Assembly (NCBI GenBank): GCA_937934645.1
Contig: CALGYZ010000005.1
Location: forward strand, 1 to 58,930
Direction of reading: 5' to 3'
Origin: an uncultured Bacillaceae bacterium
GTDB lineage: Bacteria; Bacillota; Bacilli; Bacillales; Caldibacillaceae
DNA: 58,930 bases
Part shown: in pieces, positions 7,433-15,786 of the stretch
Layout: each line of letters begins with the position of its first letter
Numbering within the stretch: position 1 is the first letter of the stretch
The notes under the pieces: model-generated
Told to the model about the DNA's origin: nothing
The model's input: the letters and a program-made list of their open reading frames with translations, nothing else
The model's database searches: none
Position numbers and translations under genes: made by a program

Positions 7433-7825
7433 TTATCGTTTTGAGAATTGTGGTGCGCGACGGGCACCTTTGAGGCCGTATTTTTTCCGTTCTTTTTTAC
7501 GGGCATCACGTGTTAACAATCCTTCGCGTTTTAGTACCGGACGGTATTCCGGATCTGCTTCCAGCAATGCGCGGGCAATTCCATGGCGGATTGCTCCGGC
7601 TTGTCCTGTATAACCGCCGCCTTTAACATTGACCAAAACGTCATATTTTCCGACAGTTTCAGTAACAACAAGCGGTTGTTTGACGATTTCACGCAATGCC
7701 TCAAATGGAATATAATCTTCGATATCTTTTTTATTAATAATGATTTTTCCGTCTCCGGGAACTAAACGAACACGTGCAACAGAAGTTTTACGACGACCTG
7801 TTCCGTAATATTGTACTTGTGCCAA
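7433..7825 (-). CDS. rpsI: 30S ribosomal protein S9
   Basis: A 130-residue S9 protein of the 30S head, with the family start AQVQYYGTGRRK and the conserved basic tail ending in QFSKR, which reaches the P-site tRNA. The start is TTG, 7-8 bases after GAGGAGGG. An in-frame ATG six codons earlier lies inside that ribosome-binding site and is not the start. It is cotranscribed with rplM, 21 bp upstream. Confidence 0.97.
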   Translation of the reverse strand: MAQVQYYGTGRRKTSVARVRLVPGDGKIIINKKDIEDYIPFEALREIVKQPLVVTETVGKYDVLVNVKGGGYTGQAGAIRHGIARALLEADPEYRPVLKREGLLTRDARKKERKKYGLKGARRAPQFSKR

Positions 7826-7846
7826 AATGATTTCCCTCCTCAATGA

Positions 7847-8281
7847 TTAACCGCGCAATTCGTATTTTTCCGGTTTTTGTGCTTCATGCGGATGTTCCGG
7901 TCCAGCATATACGTGCAGTTTCTTAAACATTTTCCGGCCCAAAGAGTTTTTCGGAAGCATGCCTTTTACAGCAAGTTCAAGCACTCTTTCCGGATGTTTC
8001 GAAAGCATTTCGTGAGCGGTTCTTACTTTCAATCCGCCCGGGTAACCGCTGTGGCGGTAGTATTTTTTATCATGAAGCTTGTTTCCTGTCAGTTCGATTT
8101 TTTCAGCATTAATAATAATTACGTGATCTCCTGTATCTACATGCGGTGTATATTCCGGTTTATGTTTACCGCGCAAAATGGTGGCAACTTCACTTGCAAG
8201 TCTGCCGAGTGTTTGTCCTGCGGCATCCACAACATACCATTTGCGTTCAATTTCATTAGGCTTTGCCATGTACGTACGCAT
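7847..8281 (-). CDS. rplM: 50S ribosomal protein L13
   Basis: A 144-residue L13, an early-assembly 50S protein, with the family start MRTYMAKPNEIERKWYVVD and the conserved segment GDHVIIINAEKI. The ATG follows AGGAGGGTAATGA. It is the first gene of rplM-rpsI, preceded by its own promoter and a structured leader (8310-8362) that probably allows feedback by L13. Confidence 0.97.
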   Translation of the reverse strand: MRTYMAKPNEIERKWYVVDAAGQTLGRLASEVATILRGKHKPEYTPHVDTGDHVIIINAEKIELTGNKLHDKKYYRHSGYPGGLKVRTAHEMLSKHPERVLELAVKGMLPKNSLGRKMFKKLHVYAGPEHPHEAQKPEKYELRG

Positions 8282-8309
8282 TCATTACCCTCCTAAATAT
8301 ACCAACTCA

Positions 8310-8362
8310 ATTGTTTATATTCGAACACAATAAGTTCCGGGGCTTATCGTGGAAAAAACAAT
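8310..8362 (-). promoter_or_regulatory. candidate L13 leader RNA
   Basis: In the rplM 5' UTR, ATTGTTT (8362-8356) can pair with AAACAAT (8316-8310), enclosing an inner hairpin GATAAG...CTTATT with the loop CCCCGGAA. L13 leaders that bind L13 are known before rplM in Bacillus. The placement and two-tier fold fit, but I matched no covariance model. Confidence 0.6.
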
Positions 8363-8374
8363 GTACCATATGAT

Positions 8375-8403
8375 ATAATATCTTCTATGGACATCAATGT
8401 CAA
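8375..8403 (-). promoter_or_regulatory. rplM promoter (sigma-A)
   Basis: Minus strand: -35 TTGACA (8398-8403), 17-bp spacer, -10 TATTAT (8375-8380), with transcription starting about 85 bp before rplM. Confidence 0.87.
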
Positions 8404-8431
8404 GAAAAGTTTTTCCCGTTTTTTAAAAATA

Positions 8432-9169
8432 TTAGTAATATACTTTATATAAGTACAAACCCTGTCCCGGTGCGGTTTTGCCCGCTTTTGCACGGTCCTT
8501 CGCCGCAAAAATCTCCGGTATATCCTCCGGTTTCCGCTTGCCTGTTCCCGTCTCCAATACTGTACCGATAATAATCCTGACCATATTATAAAGAAATCCG
8601 TCCCCGCAGATTTTAAATATTAGATGATGATCTGTCTTTTCATAATCAAAATATTCGATTGTCCGGACTTTATCCTCCACTTCCGTTTTCGCTGAACAAA
8701 AGCTTGTAAAATCATGGGTGCCGATGAAATATTTCATCCCCTTTTCCATTGCCCGGAAATCAAGCGGATAGGGAAAATGATACATATAATTCCGTAAAAA
8801 CGGATCCCTTGTTTCCTTTAACCATACATAATAATGATATTCTTTTTTCTTGCAGGAGAAACGGGCATGGAAGTCTGCATCCGTATACTCGCTTGAGAGA
8901 ATGCTGATATCACCGGGAAGCATAGCATTCAGTGCCACCGGCCAGCGGTCTTCCGGTATATTTAAAAACGTGTCAAAATGAATAACCTGGCCTTTCGCAT
9001 GGACACGGGCATCTGTTCTGCCCGAGGCATAAACCTTGATTTTTTGCCCCTTGTGCATTCTCATCAATACCCGTTCAATTTCGCCCTGGACCGTGCGTTT
9101 TCCCGGTTGAACCTGGTAACCTTCAAAGTCCGTTCCGTCATAAGCAACAACACATTTCAACCGTCTCAT
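8432..9169 (-). CDS. truA: tRNA pseudouridine synthase A
   Basis: A 245-residue TruA that converts U38-40 in the anticodon stem-loop of many tRNAs to pseudouridine. The catalytic motif ASGRTDARVHAKGQ carries the nucleophilic Asp (about residue 53), and the TruA-typical GTHDFTSFC motif follows. The ATG was chosen before MRRLKCVVAYDGT; an upstream in-frame TTG overlaps the AAGGG ribosome-binding site. It is 21 bp after ecfT and probably the last gene of the ecf operon, as in B. subtilis. Confidence 0.96.
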   Translation of the reverse strand: MRRLKCVVAYDGTDFEGYQVQPGKRTVQGEIERVLMRMHKGQKIKVYASGRTDARVHAKGQVIHFDTFLNIPEDRWPVALNAMLPGDISILSSEYTDADFHARFSCKKKEYHYYVWLKETRDPFLRNYMYHFPYPLDFRAMEKGMKYFIGTHDFTSFCSAKTEVEDKVRTIEYFDYEKTDHHLIFKICGDGFLYNMVRIIIGTVLETGTGKRKPEDIPEIFAAKDRAKAGKTAPGQGLYLYKVYY

Positions 9170-9190
9170 TTTTAACAACCCTTAATATGA

Positions 9191-9988
9191 TTAATTTCTG
9201 AATAAAAGCAGCAAAACAACTAAAATAAACAAGAGAATAAAAGCGACCGTATCAGCCGTTCCCCACTTCAACAGCCGGTATTTTGTTCGGTTTTCCCCAC
9301 CCTGATACCCCCGGGCTTCCATCGCGACTGCTAATTCCTCAGCCCTTTTGAAAGCACTAATAAACAGGGGAATTAACAGAGGGATAATTGCCCTTAGGCG
9401 CTGTGTCAATGATCCCTCTGAAAAATCGACTCCCCGGGCCATTTGCGCTTTTAAAATCTTATCAGTTTCATCCATTAGTGTCGGTATAAACCGCAGAGCA
9501 ATAGACATCATTAAAGCGAGTTCCTGAACAGGAAAATTCAATTTTTTTAACGGATTTAACAAACTTTCAATTCCGTCCGTAATTTCAATCGGTGTCGTCG
9601 TCAACGTTAACAAAGATGCGATAATCACCAAAAAGAAAAACCGCAACGAAATAAAAATTCCCTGCCGGAGTCCGTCTTCATAGATGGAAATGATACCAAA
9701 ACTGAATAATAAATCGCCTTCTTTTGTGAAAAAAATATGCAGCAAAAAGGTGAATAAAATTAGCCAGAATAAAAATTTCAAACCGTTAAATAAAAATTTA
9801 ACCGGTATATTCGATAAGTAAAACGCCAGTATAGTAAATACGGCCAGTAAACCATAAGTAAGCACATTGTTGGCTAAAAATACGACGGCAATAAAAAGAA
9901 TAATCGTTAACAGCTTTGCACGGGGATCCATGGAATGTATCACAGATTTGACAGGAATATAACGGCCGAAAATCATTTTTTCCATCAT
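9191..9988 (-). CDS. ecfT: EcfT, transmembrane energy-coupling protein of ECF transporters
   Basis: A 265-residue CbiQ-family membrane protein with about five transmembrane segments clustered in residues 25-125 and 240-263. The two cytoplasmic coupling helices carry the Ala-Arg-Gly signatures MARG (about 182-185) and EARG (about 226-229), which contact the two ATPases. It forms the shared module that drives several substrate-binding S components for vitamins and metals. Its ATG overlaps the ecfA2 stop as ATGA. The first codons (MMEKM) leave the exact start open by up to three residues. Confidence 0.94.
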   Translation of the reverse strand: MMEKMIFGRYIPVKSVIHSMDPRAKLLTIILFIAVVFLANNVLTYGLLAVFTILAFYLSNIPVKFLFNGLKFLFWLILFTFLLHIFFTKEGDLLFSFGIISIYEDGLRQGIFISLRFFFLVIIASLLTLTTTPIEITDGIESLLNPLKKLNFPVQELALMMSIALRFIPTLMDETDKILKAQMARGVDFSEGSLTQRLRAIIPLLIPLFISAFKRAEELAVAMEARGYQGGENRTKYRLLKWGTADTVAFILLFILVVLLLLFRN

Positions 9989-10854
9989 TGTTGATTACCC
10001 CGCTTTAAAAAGTAAACAATTTTATCTGCCAATTCCTCAATATTTAAACTCGGCGCCCCCAACCGGCATCCGGCTTTTTCTTCCAGTTTTAATTGAAATC
10101 TGACGGATTCCGGCACACCAAGACCAAACCGGACCAATTCAGAAGGTTGAGAGAAAATTTCTTCAGGCGTGCCCATTTTATGGATTGTACCTTTGTGCAT
10201 AATCACAATCATATTCGCATATTTGGATGCATCCTCCATACTGTGGGTGACAAGCACAATGGATATTTTTTTCTCTTTGTACAAACGGTAAAACATTTCC
10301 ATAATTTCCGCCCGGCCCCGCGGGTCCAAACCGGCGGTAGGCTCGTCCAAAACAAGGACATCGGGCTTCATTGCCAGTACACCTGCAATGGCTACGCGGC
10401 GCATTTGTCCGCCGGATAAATCAAAAGGGGATTTTTGGAGCAAGTCTTCTTTTAAACCAACTAACTTTAGTGCTTCACGGGCACGTTGTTTCGCTTCATC
10501 TTCACTGACACCGAAATTCATGGGGCCGAAACAAATGTCTTTTTCCACCGTTTCCTCGAACAGCTGGTGTTCGGGAAACTGGAAAACGATGCCCACTTTT
10601 TGGCGGATACCTTTCAGCCGGACTTTCTTGTCTCCGGGCTTCAATGTTATATCACCGATCTGAATTTCGCCTTCCGTCGGTTTTAACAAGCCGTTCAAAT
10701 GTTGGAGTAAAGTAGATTTTCCCGATCCCGTATGCCCGATGATGGCGGTATAAGAATGCGGTTTAATCGCCAAATTAATATCATAAATAGCCCGCTTTTC
10801 AAACGGTGTCCCGGATTGATATACGTAACCTAGGTTTTTTGTTTTAATTTCCAT
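9985..10854 (-). CDS. ecfA2: EcfA2, ATPase of the ECF transporter module
   Basis: A 289-residue ABC ATPase: Walker A GHTGSGKST (about 39-47), Q-loop FQFPEHQLFE, signature LSGGQ, Walker B VLVLDEPTAGLDP, H-loop VTHSMED. It pairs with EcfA1 as an asymmetric dimer on EcfT. Its start lies 25 bp inside the 3' end of ecfA1, and its stop overlaps ecfT by 4 bp, so the three genes are translationally coupled. Confidence 0.95.
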   Translation of the reverse strand: MEIKTKNLGYVYQSGTPFEKRAIYDINLAIKPHSYTAIIGHTGSGKSTLLQHLNGLLKPTEGEIQIGDITLKPGDKKVRLKGIRQKVGIVFQFPEHQLFEETVEKDICFGPMNFGVSEDEAKQRAREALKLVGLKEDLLQKSPFDLSGGQMRRVAIAGVLAMKPDVLVLDEPTAGLDPRGRAEIMEMFYRLYKEKKISIVLVTHSMEDASKYANMIVIMHKGTIHKMGTPEEIFSQPSELVRFGLGVPESVRFQLKLEEKAGCRLGAPSLNIEELADKIVYFLKRGNQQ

Positions 10855-11669
10855 ATTGCGTCCACCAACTCATCTTCTTCTAAAATCGGTTCATGAATCG
10901 TTAAACCTTTTTCCTTCAATTTTTTAATTAATTTCTGCGTAAAAGGAACATCCAAACCAAGCTTTACGAGTTGGTCCCCCAGAGAAAAAATCTCCCACGG
11001 CGAACCTTCCTTAAACACTTTTCCTTTATTCATGACAAGAATCCGGTCGGCTTTGGCCGCCTCATCCAAATCATGGGTAATGGAAATAATAGTCAGCTTT
11101 TGGTTGGACTTCAGTTCACGGATAGTTTCCAGCACCTCGCTCCTTCCGCCGGGGTCAAGCATGGAAGTGGCTTCATCCAATATAATGATGTCCGGACGCA
11201 GGGCAAGGACGCTGGCAATAGCCACCCTTTGCTTTTGTCCGCCCGAAAGATGATGTGGCTCTTGGTCTAGAAATTCTTCCATTTTTACTTTCTTTAATGA
11301 TTCGTGAACCCGTTTTACCATTTCCTCCCTCGGCATCCCGCGGTTTTCTAACCCAAAAGCCACATCATCCTGAACAGTGGTCCCGACAAATTGGTTGTCC
11401 GGATTTTGGAAAACCATTCCTACAAAATTGCGGATTTCCCAGACCGATTCTTCCGTTAATTGGATTCCGTTTACTTCAATCGTGCCGCTTAAAGGAAAAA
11501 TGATCCCGTTCATTAATTTTGCAATTGTGGACTTGCCGGATCCGTTGTGACCGACAATCGCCAGCCATTCCCCCTCGTAAACGGAAAAACTGACATTCTC
11601 CAGCGCATACGGGCCGTCCTCATCGTACCGGAACGAAACTTGATTAAATTTTATAATCTCCTTTTTCAA
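10830..11669 (-). CDS. ecfA1: EcfA1, ATPase of the ECF transporter module
   Basis: A 279-residue ABC ATPase: Walker A GHNGSGKST (about 40-48), Q-loop FQNPDNQF, signature LSGGQ, Walker B IIILDEATSMLDP, and ITHDLDE. It is the first gene of ecfA1-ecfA2-ecfT-truA. The 305-bp gap upstream holds the rplQ terminators and an attenuator-like fold (11725-11792), so its expression may be set separately from the ribosomal genes. An ATG preceded by AAGGTGAGACTTTG gives the start. Confidence 0.95.
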   Translation of the reverse strand: MKKEIIKFNQVSFRYDEDGPYALENVSFSVYEGEWLAIVGHNGSGKSTIAKLMNGIIFPLSGTIEVNGIQLTEESVWEIRNFVGMVFQNPDNQFVGTTVQDDVAFGLENRGMPREEMVKRVHESLKKVKMEEFLDQEPHHLSGGQKQRVAIASVLALRPDIIILDEATSMLDPGGRSEVLETIRELKSNQKLTIISITHDLDEAAKADRILVMNKGKVFKEGSPWEIFSLGDQLVKLGLDVPFTQKLIKKLKEKGLTIHEPILEEDELVDAIWKLKQKT

Positions 11670-11724
11670 AGTCTCACCTTCTTGGATGGAAAAAGTCCGG
11701 TTAAAAATAAATCATTATGATAAT

Positions 11725-11792
11725 AAAAAAGCCTGCACCCTTTCCAATGCAGTCATAATATCGTATGATATGCAATTTTTCATAGAAAGGGT
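11725..11792 (-). promoter_or_regulatory. candidate attenuator in the ecfA1 leader
   Basis: Minus-strand RNA: a terminator-like hairpin CTGCAT...GTGCAG (752-747 with 738-733 of the 11 kb region) is followed by GCTTTTTTATT. An alternative fold pairs ACCCTTTC (11792-11785) with GAAAGGGT (11744-11737), with inner pairs TGCA/TGCA and ATATC/GATAT. The two folds share bases 11737-11752 and exclude each other. No ligand-binding motif is recognised. Confidence 0.45.
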
Positions 11793-11880
11793 ACTAGAGC
11801 TAGACAAAGGAAAAACCTTTATCGTAACACTCGTATCATGAAAATTAGAAATTTACCTGACTAGTAAAAAAATGATTGTG

Positions 11881-11919
11881 AAAAAAAGGGGGCAGATTCA
11901 GAAAATCCTTACTGCCCTC
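11881..11919 (-). terminator. second terminator after rplQ
   Basis: Minus strand: GAGGGCAG...CTGCCCCC (7 of 8 pairs) followed by seven T's, about 55 bp after the rplQ stop and just after another hairpin. Confidence 0.8.
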
Positions 11920-11927
11920 TTTTTAAG

Positions 11928-11961
11928 ATGTTGTTTAAAAAGAGGTCCCCTTAAACAACAT
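11928..11961 (-). terminator. first hairpin after rplQ
   Basis: ATGTTGTTTAA / TTAAACAACAT, a perfect 11-bp stem with a 12-nt loop, 14 bp after the rplQ stop. It has little U-tract of its own but stands directly before the stronger terminator at 11881-11919. The two together end the superoperon. Confidence 0.65.
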
Positions 11962-11974
11962 AAAAATGAACGTA

Positions 11975-12340
11975 TTAATCTACGAATTCGATAATCGCCA
12001 TCGGGGCACCGTCTCCGCGTCTCGGTCCGACTTTCAGGATCCGTGTATAACCGCCCTGACGCTCTGCATAACGCGGAGCAATATCGGAGAATAATTTTTG
12101 TAATGCGTCTTTTTCTGAATCTTCATCGGCAATTTCTTTACGAACGAATGCTGCTGCTTGCCGGCGGGCATGAAGATCACCGCGTTTCCCCAAAGTAACG
12201 AGTTTTTCTACAACCGACCGTAACTCTTTGGCACGGGTTTCAGTGGTTTCAATACGTTCATTAATGATAAGATCTGTAGCTAAATCGCGCAATAACGCTT
12301 TGCGTTGCTCAGTTGTGCGTCCTAATTTTCTTTTTCCCAT
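11975..12340 (-). CDS. rplQ: 50S ribosomal protein L17
   Basis: A 121-residue L17 (bacterial short form) with the family N-terminus GKRKLGRTTEQRKALLRDL and the C-terminus GDGAPMAIIEFVD. It is a 50S protein near the exit-tunnel side. It is the last gene of the alpha operon, 38 bp after rpoA, and is followed by two hairpins. Confidence 0.97.
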   Translation of the reverse strand: MGKRKLGRTTEQRKALLRDLATDLIINERIETTETRAKELRSVVEKLVTLGKRGDLHARRQAAAFVRKEIADEDSEKDALQKLFSDIAPRYAERQGGYTRILKVGPRRGDGAPMAIIEFVD

Positions 12341-12378
12341 AAGATTTCCCTCCTTTATACGTATAGATCCATTTCTCT

Positions 12379-13323
12379 CTATTCATCTTTTCTCAAAGAC
12401 AGGCCAAGTTCAGCCAGTTTGGATTTTACTTCTTGCAAAGATTTCTTTCCAAGGTTCCGGACTTTCATCATGTCTTCTTCCGTTTTGTTGGTCAGCTCTT
12501 GCACCGTATTAATACCGGCACGTTTCAAGCAGTTATAAGAACGGACAGAAAGATCAAGTTCTTCGATCGTCATTTCTAATACTTTTTCTTTCTGGTCCTC
12601 TTCTTTTTCGACCATAATTTCGGCATTTTGGGCCTCATCTGTCAGGCTGACAAAAATATTCAGGTGCTCCATTAATATTTTCGCACCAAGGGAAATGGCT
12701 TCTTTAGGACCGATACTTCCATTTGTCCATACCTCAAAGGTCAGCTTGTCGTAATCGGCTGACTGACCGATTCGTGTATTTTCTACATAGTAAGCTACCT
12801 TTGAAACAGGAGTATAAATAGAATCAACCGGGATTACACCAATCGGCTGAGCATCACGTTTGTTTTCATCAGCAGATTTATAGCCGCGGCCGCGTTTTGC
12901 TGTCAAACGCATGCGGAGCTTCCCGTTCGGTGCCAATTCGGCTATGTGTAAATCCGGATTCAATATTTCTACGTCGCTGTCATGGTTAATATCGGCTGCC
13001 GTAACGACTCCCGCACCACTCATGTCGATTTCCATCGTTTTTTCTTCATCTGAATAGATTTTCATCGCCAATTTTTTTAAATTTAATATGATGGTTGTTA
13101 CATCTTCTATGACGCCTTCAATTGTCGAAAACTCATGCAACACACCATCGATTTGTACTGATGTGACAGCGGCACCAGGAAGTGAGGATAGCAGGATACG
13201 ACGCAAGGAGTTCCCTAAAGTTGTCCCATACCCACGCTCAAGCGGTTCGATTACGAATTTGCCGTACGTGGCATCATCACTGATCTCAATGGTTTCAATT
13301 CTCGGCTTTTCAATTTCGATCAT
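12379..13323 (-). CDS. rpoA: RNA polymerase alpha subunit
   Basis: A 314-residue alpha subunit: N-terminal dimerisation domain (about 1-228, with ERGYGTTLGNSLRRILLSSL typical), acidic linker (about 229-245), and C-terminal domain (about 246-310, with the helix-hairpin-helix region SVRSYNCLKRAGINTVQEL that binds UP elements and activators). The start is ATG after GGAGGGTAATTTTGG. It lies 158 bp after rpsK; I see no convincing promoter in that gap. Confidence 0.98.
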   Translation of the reverse strand: MIEIEKPRIETIEISDDATYGKFVIEPLERGYGTTLGNSLRRILLSSLPGAAVTSVQIDGVLHEFSTIEGVIEDVTTIILNLKKLAMKIYSDEEKTMEIDMSGAGVVTAADINHDSDVEILNPDLHIAELAPNGKLRMRLTAKRGRGYKSADENKRDAQPIGVIPVDSIYTPVSKVAYYVENTRIGQSADYDKLTFEVWTNGSIGPKEAISLGAKILMEHLNIFVSLTDEAQNAEIMVEKEEDQKEKVLEMTIEELDLSVRSYNCLKRAGINTVQELTNKTEEDMMKVRNLGKKSLQEVKSKLAELGLSLRKDE

Positions 13324-13481
13324 CCAAAATTACCCTCCTTCAAAACGTCGAAACCCCGGCTTAATGGCTGTGACCACTAACCGAAATTCCCCATGCAAAT
13401 GTTCCCGTTAACGTCTAACGAGCAAATTTACCATATCATATCCCATTATAGACGGGCTGCACAATTTATATACTTATAACA

Positions 13482-13871
13482 TTATACACGACGACGTTTT
13501 GGCGGACGGCATCCGTTATGCGGGACAGGTGTAACATCTTTAATAGCCGTTACTTCAAGTCCGGCAGCCTGCAATGCGCGGATTGCCGCTTCCCGGCCGG
13601 CACCTGGTCCTTTAACGTTAACCTCGATTGATTTCATTCCGTGCTCCATTGAAGCTTTTGCCGCAGCTTCAGCAGCCATTTGAGCAGCAAACGGGGTTGA
13701 CTTCCGGGAACCTTTAAAACCTAAGGAACCTGCACTTGACCAGGCGATCGCATTTCCATGAACATCTGTAATTGTAACAATCGTATTGTTAAAAGTAGAA
13801 CGGATGTGGGCTACACCAGATTCAATATTCTTTTTCACACGGCGTTTACGCGTATTTGTTTTACGAGCCAA
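13482..13871 (-). CDS. rpsK: 30S ribosomal protein S11
   Basis: A 129-residue S11 of the 30S platform, with GVAHIRSTFNNTIVTITD and the end HNGCRPPKRRRV. It contacts the mRNA exit region and 16S helix 45. It is 21 bp after rpsM in the alpha operon. Confidence 0.97.
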   Translation of the reverse strand: MARKTNTRKRRVKKNIESGVAHIRSTFNNTIVTITDVHGNAIAWSSAGSLGFKGSRKSTPFAAQMAAEAAAKASMEHGMKSIEVNVKGPGAGREAAIRALQAAGLEVTAIKDVTPVPHNGCRPPKRRRV

Positions 13872-13892
13872 CGAAATAACCTCCTTTACCTA

Positions 13893-14258
13893 TTATTTTT
13901 TCTTACCGCCAACAGTTCTGCGGGGACCTTTACGTGTACGGGCATTGTTTTTCGTATTTTGCCCGCGAACCGGCAGTCCGCGACGATGACGGATACCACG
14001 GTAGCAGCCGATTTCCATTAACCGTTTAATATTCAGGGAAACTTCACGGCGGAGATCTCCCTCAACTTTTAAGCCGTCAACAATATCACGGATTTTGTTT
14101 AATTCTTCCTCTGTTAAATCACGAACCCGTGTATCCTCGGATACACCAGCTTCAGCCAAGATTTTTTGAGCAGTTGATTTTCCGATGCCATAAATATAGG
14201 TCAGTGAAATAACAACCCGCTTATCTCTGGGAATATCAACACCAGCAATACGTGCCAT
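13893..14258 (-). CDS. rpsM: 30S ribosomal protein S13
   Basis: A 121-residue S13 of the 30S head, with ARIAGVDIPRDKRVVISLTYIYGIG and the helix-two-turn-helix motif. The basic tail NARTRKGPRRTVGGKKK contacts P-site tRNA and helps form the intersubunit bridges. It is 19 bp after rpmJ. Confidence 0.97.
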   Translation of the reverse strand: MARIAGVDIPRDKRVVISLTYIYGIGKSTAQKILAEAGVSEDTRVRDLTEEELNKIRDIVDGLKVEGDLRREVSLNIKRLMEIGCYRGIRHRRGLPVRGQNTKNNARTRKGPRRTVGGKKK

Positions 14259-14277
14259 ATAAGCGCACCTCCTCCAA

Positions 14278-14397
<120 letters not shown>

Positions 14398-14425
14398 TCA
14401 AACCTCCTCACTTGTCGGAGTCCAT

Positions 14426-14644
14426 TTATTTATAACGGTACGTAATCCTGCCTCTTGTCAAATCATACGGTGACAATTCAACAGTTACTTTATCCCCCGG
14501 AAGAATCCGGATAAAATGCATGCGAATCTTTCCGGAAACATGAGCAAGTACAGTGTGCCCGTTCTCCAGTTCTACTTTAAACATTGCGTTCGGCAAGGTT
14601 TCGACAACGGTACCTTCTACCTCAATGACATCTTCTTTTGCCAT
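14426..14644 (-). CDS. infA: translation initiation factor IF-1
   Basis: A 72-residue single S1/OB-fold protein that binds the 30S A site and aids start-codon selection with IF-2 and IF-3. The family start MAKEDVIEVEGTVVETLPN is clear. Its ATG directly follows the stop of the KOW gene, and its GAGGAGGG site lies inside that gene, so translation is probably coupled. Confidence 0.97.
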   Translation of the reverse strand: MAKEDVIEVEGTVVETLPNAMFKVELENGHTVLAHVSGKIRMHFIRILPGDKVTVELSPYDLTRGRITYRYK

Positions 14645-14950
14645 TTAAGTTGTTCCCTCCTCTTCGGACAAGTACGTGGAACGGAACTCACCAATCGTCT
14701 GCCGGATCACTTCATCTGATACACGGCCGGTCTGCAAAATACTGTTCTTCACTTCATCCGATGCATAATCGTACAAATGTACATGTTTTAAGTTTTTCTT
14801 TTTGGGACGGTGGAAGCTCCGCTTTTTACCATCCGCAATATATACCAAATGCTCATTAATCTGACCGACAATAACAGCTAACTCACCGGCATGATGTCCT
14901 TGATCAACCCTGACAACCCGGCCAATTAGTGCAACAGTTTCCCGATCCAT
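14645..14950 (-). CDS. KOW-domain RNA-binding protein (YbzG-like)
   Basis: A 101-residue protein with an N-terminal KOW/L14e-like SH3 barrel (VALIGRVVRVDQGHHAGELA, then VIVGQINEHLVYIADGKKR) and a charged C-terminal half. It matches the small KOW protein that lies between map and infA in B. subtilis (YbzG). Its function is unknown, though ribosome or RNA binding is likely from the domain. Here map is missing upstream and a promoter-like element with a palindrome stands in its place. The ATG follows AAAGGTGA. Confidence 0.85.
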   Translation of the reverse strand: MDRETVALIGRVVRVDQGHHAGELAVIVGQINEHLVYIADGKKRSFHRPKKKNLKHVHLYDYASDEVKNSILQTGRVSDEVIRQTIGEFRSTYLSEEEGTT

Positions 14951-14996
14951 ATGAATTCACCTTTATGGATATAGTGAAACCTGTACACAAAATTCT

Positions 14997-15019
14997 ATTA
15001 TACAACAAATAATGTTGTA
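14997..15019 (-). promoter_or_regulatory. promoter-like -10 with a 19-bp palindrome upstream of the KOW gene and infA
   Basis: A perfect -10 TATAAT (15002-14997) overlaps a palindrome TACAACA-AATAA-TGTTGTA (15001-15019) that fills the spacer. The -35 at 17 bp is weak (GTGATT). It looks like an operator over a promoter, but there is no known regulator to assign. Confidence 0.45.
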
Positions 15020-15068
15020 AATCACGTTGTTTATTCCGCAAGTTACATGCTGTTCCGGTCAGAGTTCT

Positions 15069-15719
15069 TTATTTTAAGTCAGCGAGCAACCGGTCAATAT
15101 CTTCAAAAACTTTATCAATCTCCTGATTTCCGTCGATCGTTTTCAATACATTTCTTTCTTTATAAAAATCAAGTAAAGGTTTCATTTGCCCGATGTTAAC
15201 TTCAAGTCGGTTTTTCACGGTCTCTTCATTATCATCGTCACGCTGGTACAACTCACCGCCACACTTATCACAAACATCTTCGGTTTTAGGCGGATTATAT
15301 ACAAGATGATAGGTTGCACCGCAAGATTTACAAACTCTCCGTCCGGTTAACCGTTCTGTCAGAAGATCCTGGTCCACATCAATATGGATGCAATAATCTA
15401 CTTTTTTATTTAAATCTTTCAGAATCTCTTCCAGGCTTTCAGCTTGCGGAACAGTTCTCGGGAAGCCGTCCAATAAAAAACCGGATTGACAATCATCCTT
15501 GGACAACCGTTCACGTACAATACCTACAGTAACTTCGTCGGGTACAAGCTCACCTTTATCCATATACGATTTTGCTTTCAATCCTAATTCCGTTTCATCT
15601 TTTATTGCCTGGCGAAACATATCACCGGTTGAAATATGAGGGATTTGATATTTTTGGACAATTTTTTCCGCCTGAGTACCTTTACCTGCACCCGGTAAAC
15701 CCATTAAAATCAAATTCAC
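15069..15719 (-). CDS. adk: adenylate kinase
   Basis: A 216-residue long-form adenylate kinase (ATP + AMP to 2 ADP). P-loop GLPGAGKGTQ (7-16), AMP-binding STGDMFR, DGFPRT, and a zinc-binding lid with CKSCGATY and DVCDKCGG (CxxC plus CxxC) typical of Gram-positive enzymes. It lies 67 bp after secY. In B. subtilis map follows; here the next gene is the KOW protein. Confidence 0.98.
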   Translation of the reverse strand: MNLILMGLPGAGKGTQAEKIVQKYQIPHISTGDMFRQAIKDETELGLKAKSYMDKGELVPDEVTVGIVRERLSKDDCQSGFLLDGFPRTVPQAESLEEILKDLNKKVDYCIHIDVDQDLLTERLTGRRVCKSCGATYHLVYNPPKTEDVCDKCGGELYQRDDDNEETVKNRLEVNIGQMKPLLDFYKERNVLKTIDGNQEIDKVFEDIDRLLADLK

Positions 15720-15786
15720 ATTGATTCCCCCTAATTATATGAGGCTGGCTGGAACTCCTGTCTCGGATGTTCCTTTATCAAACCTC

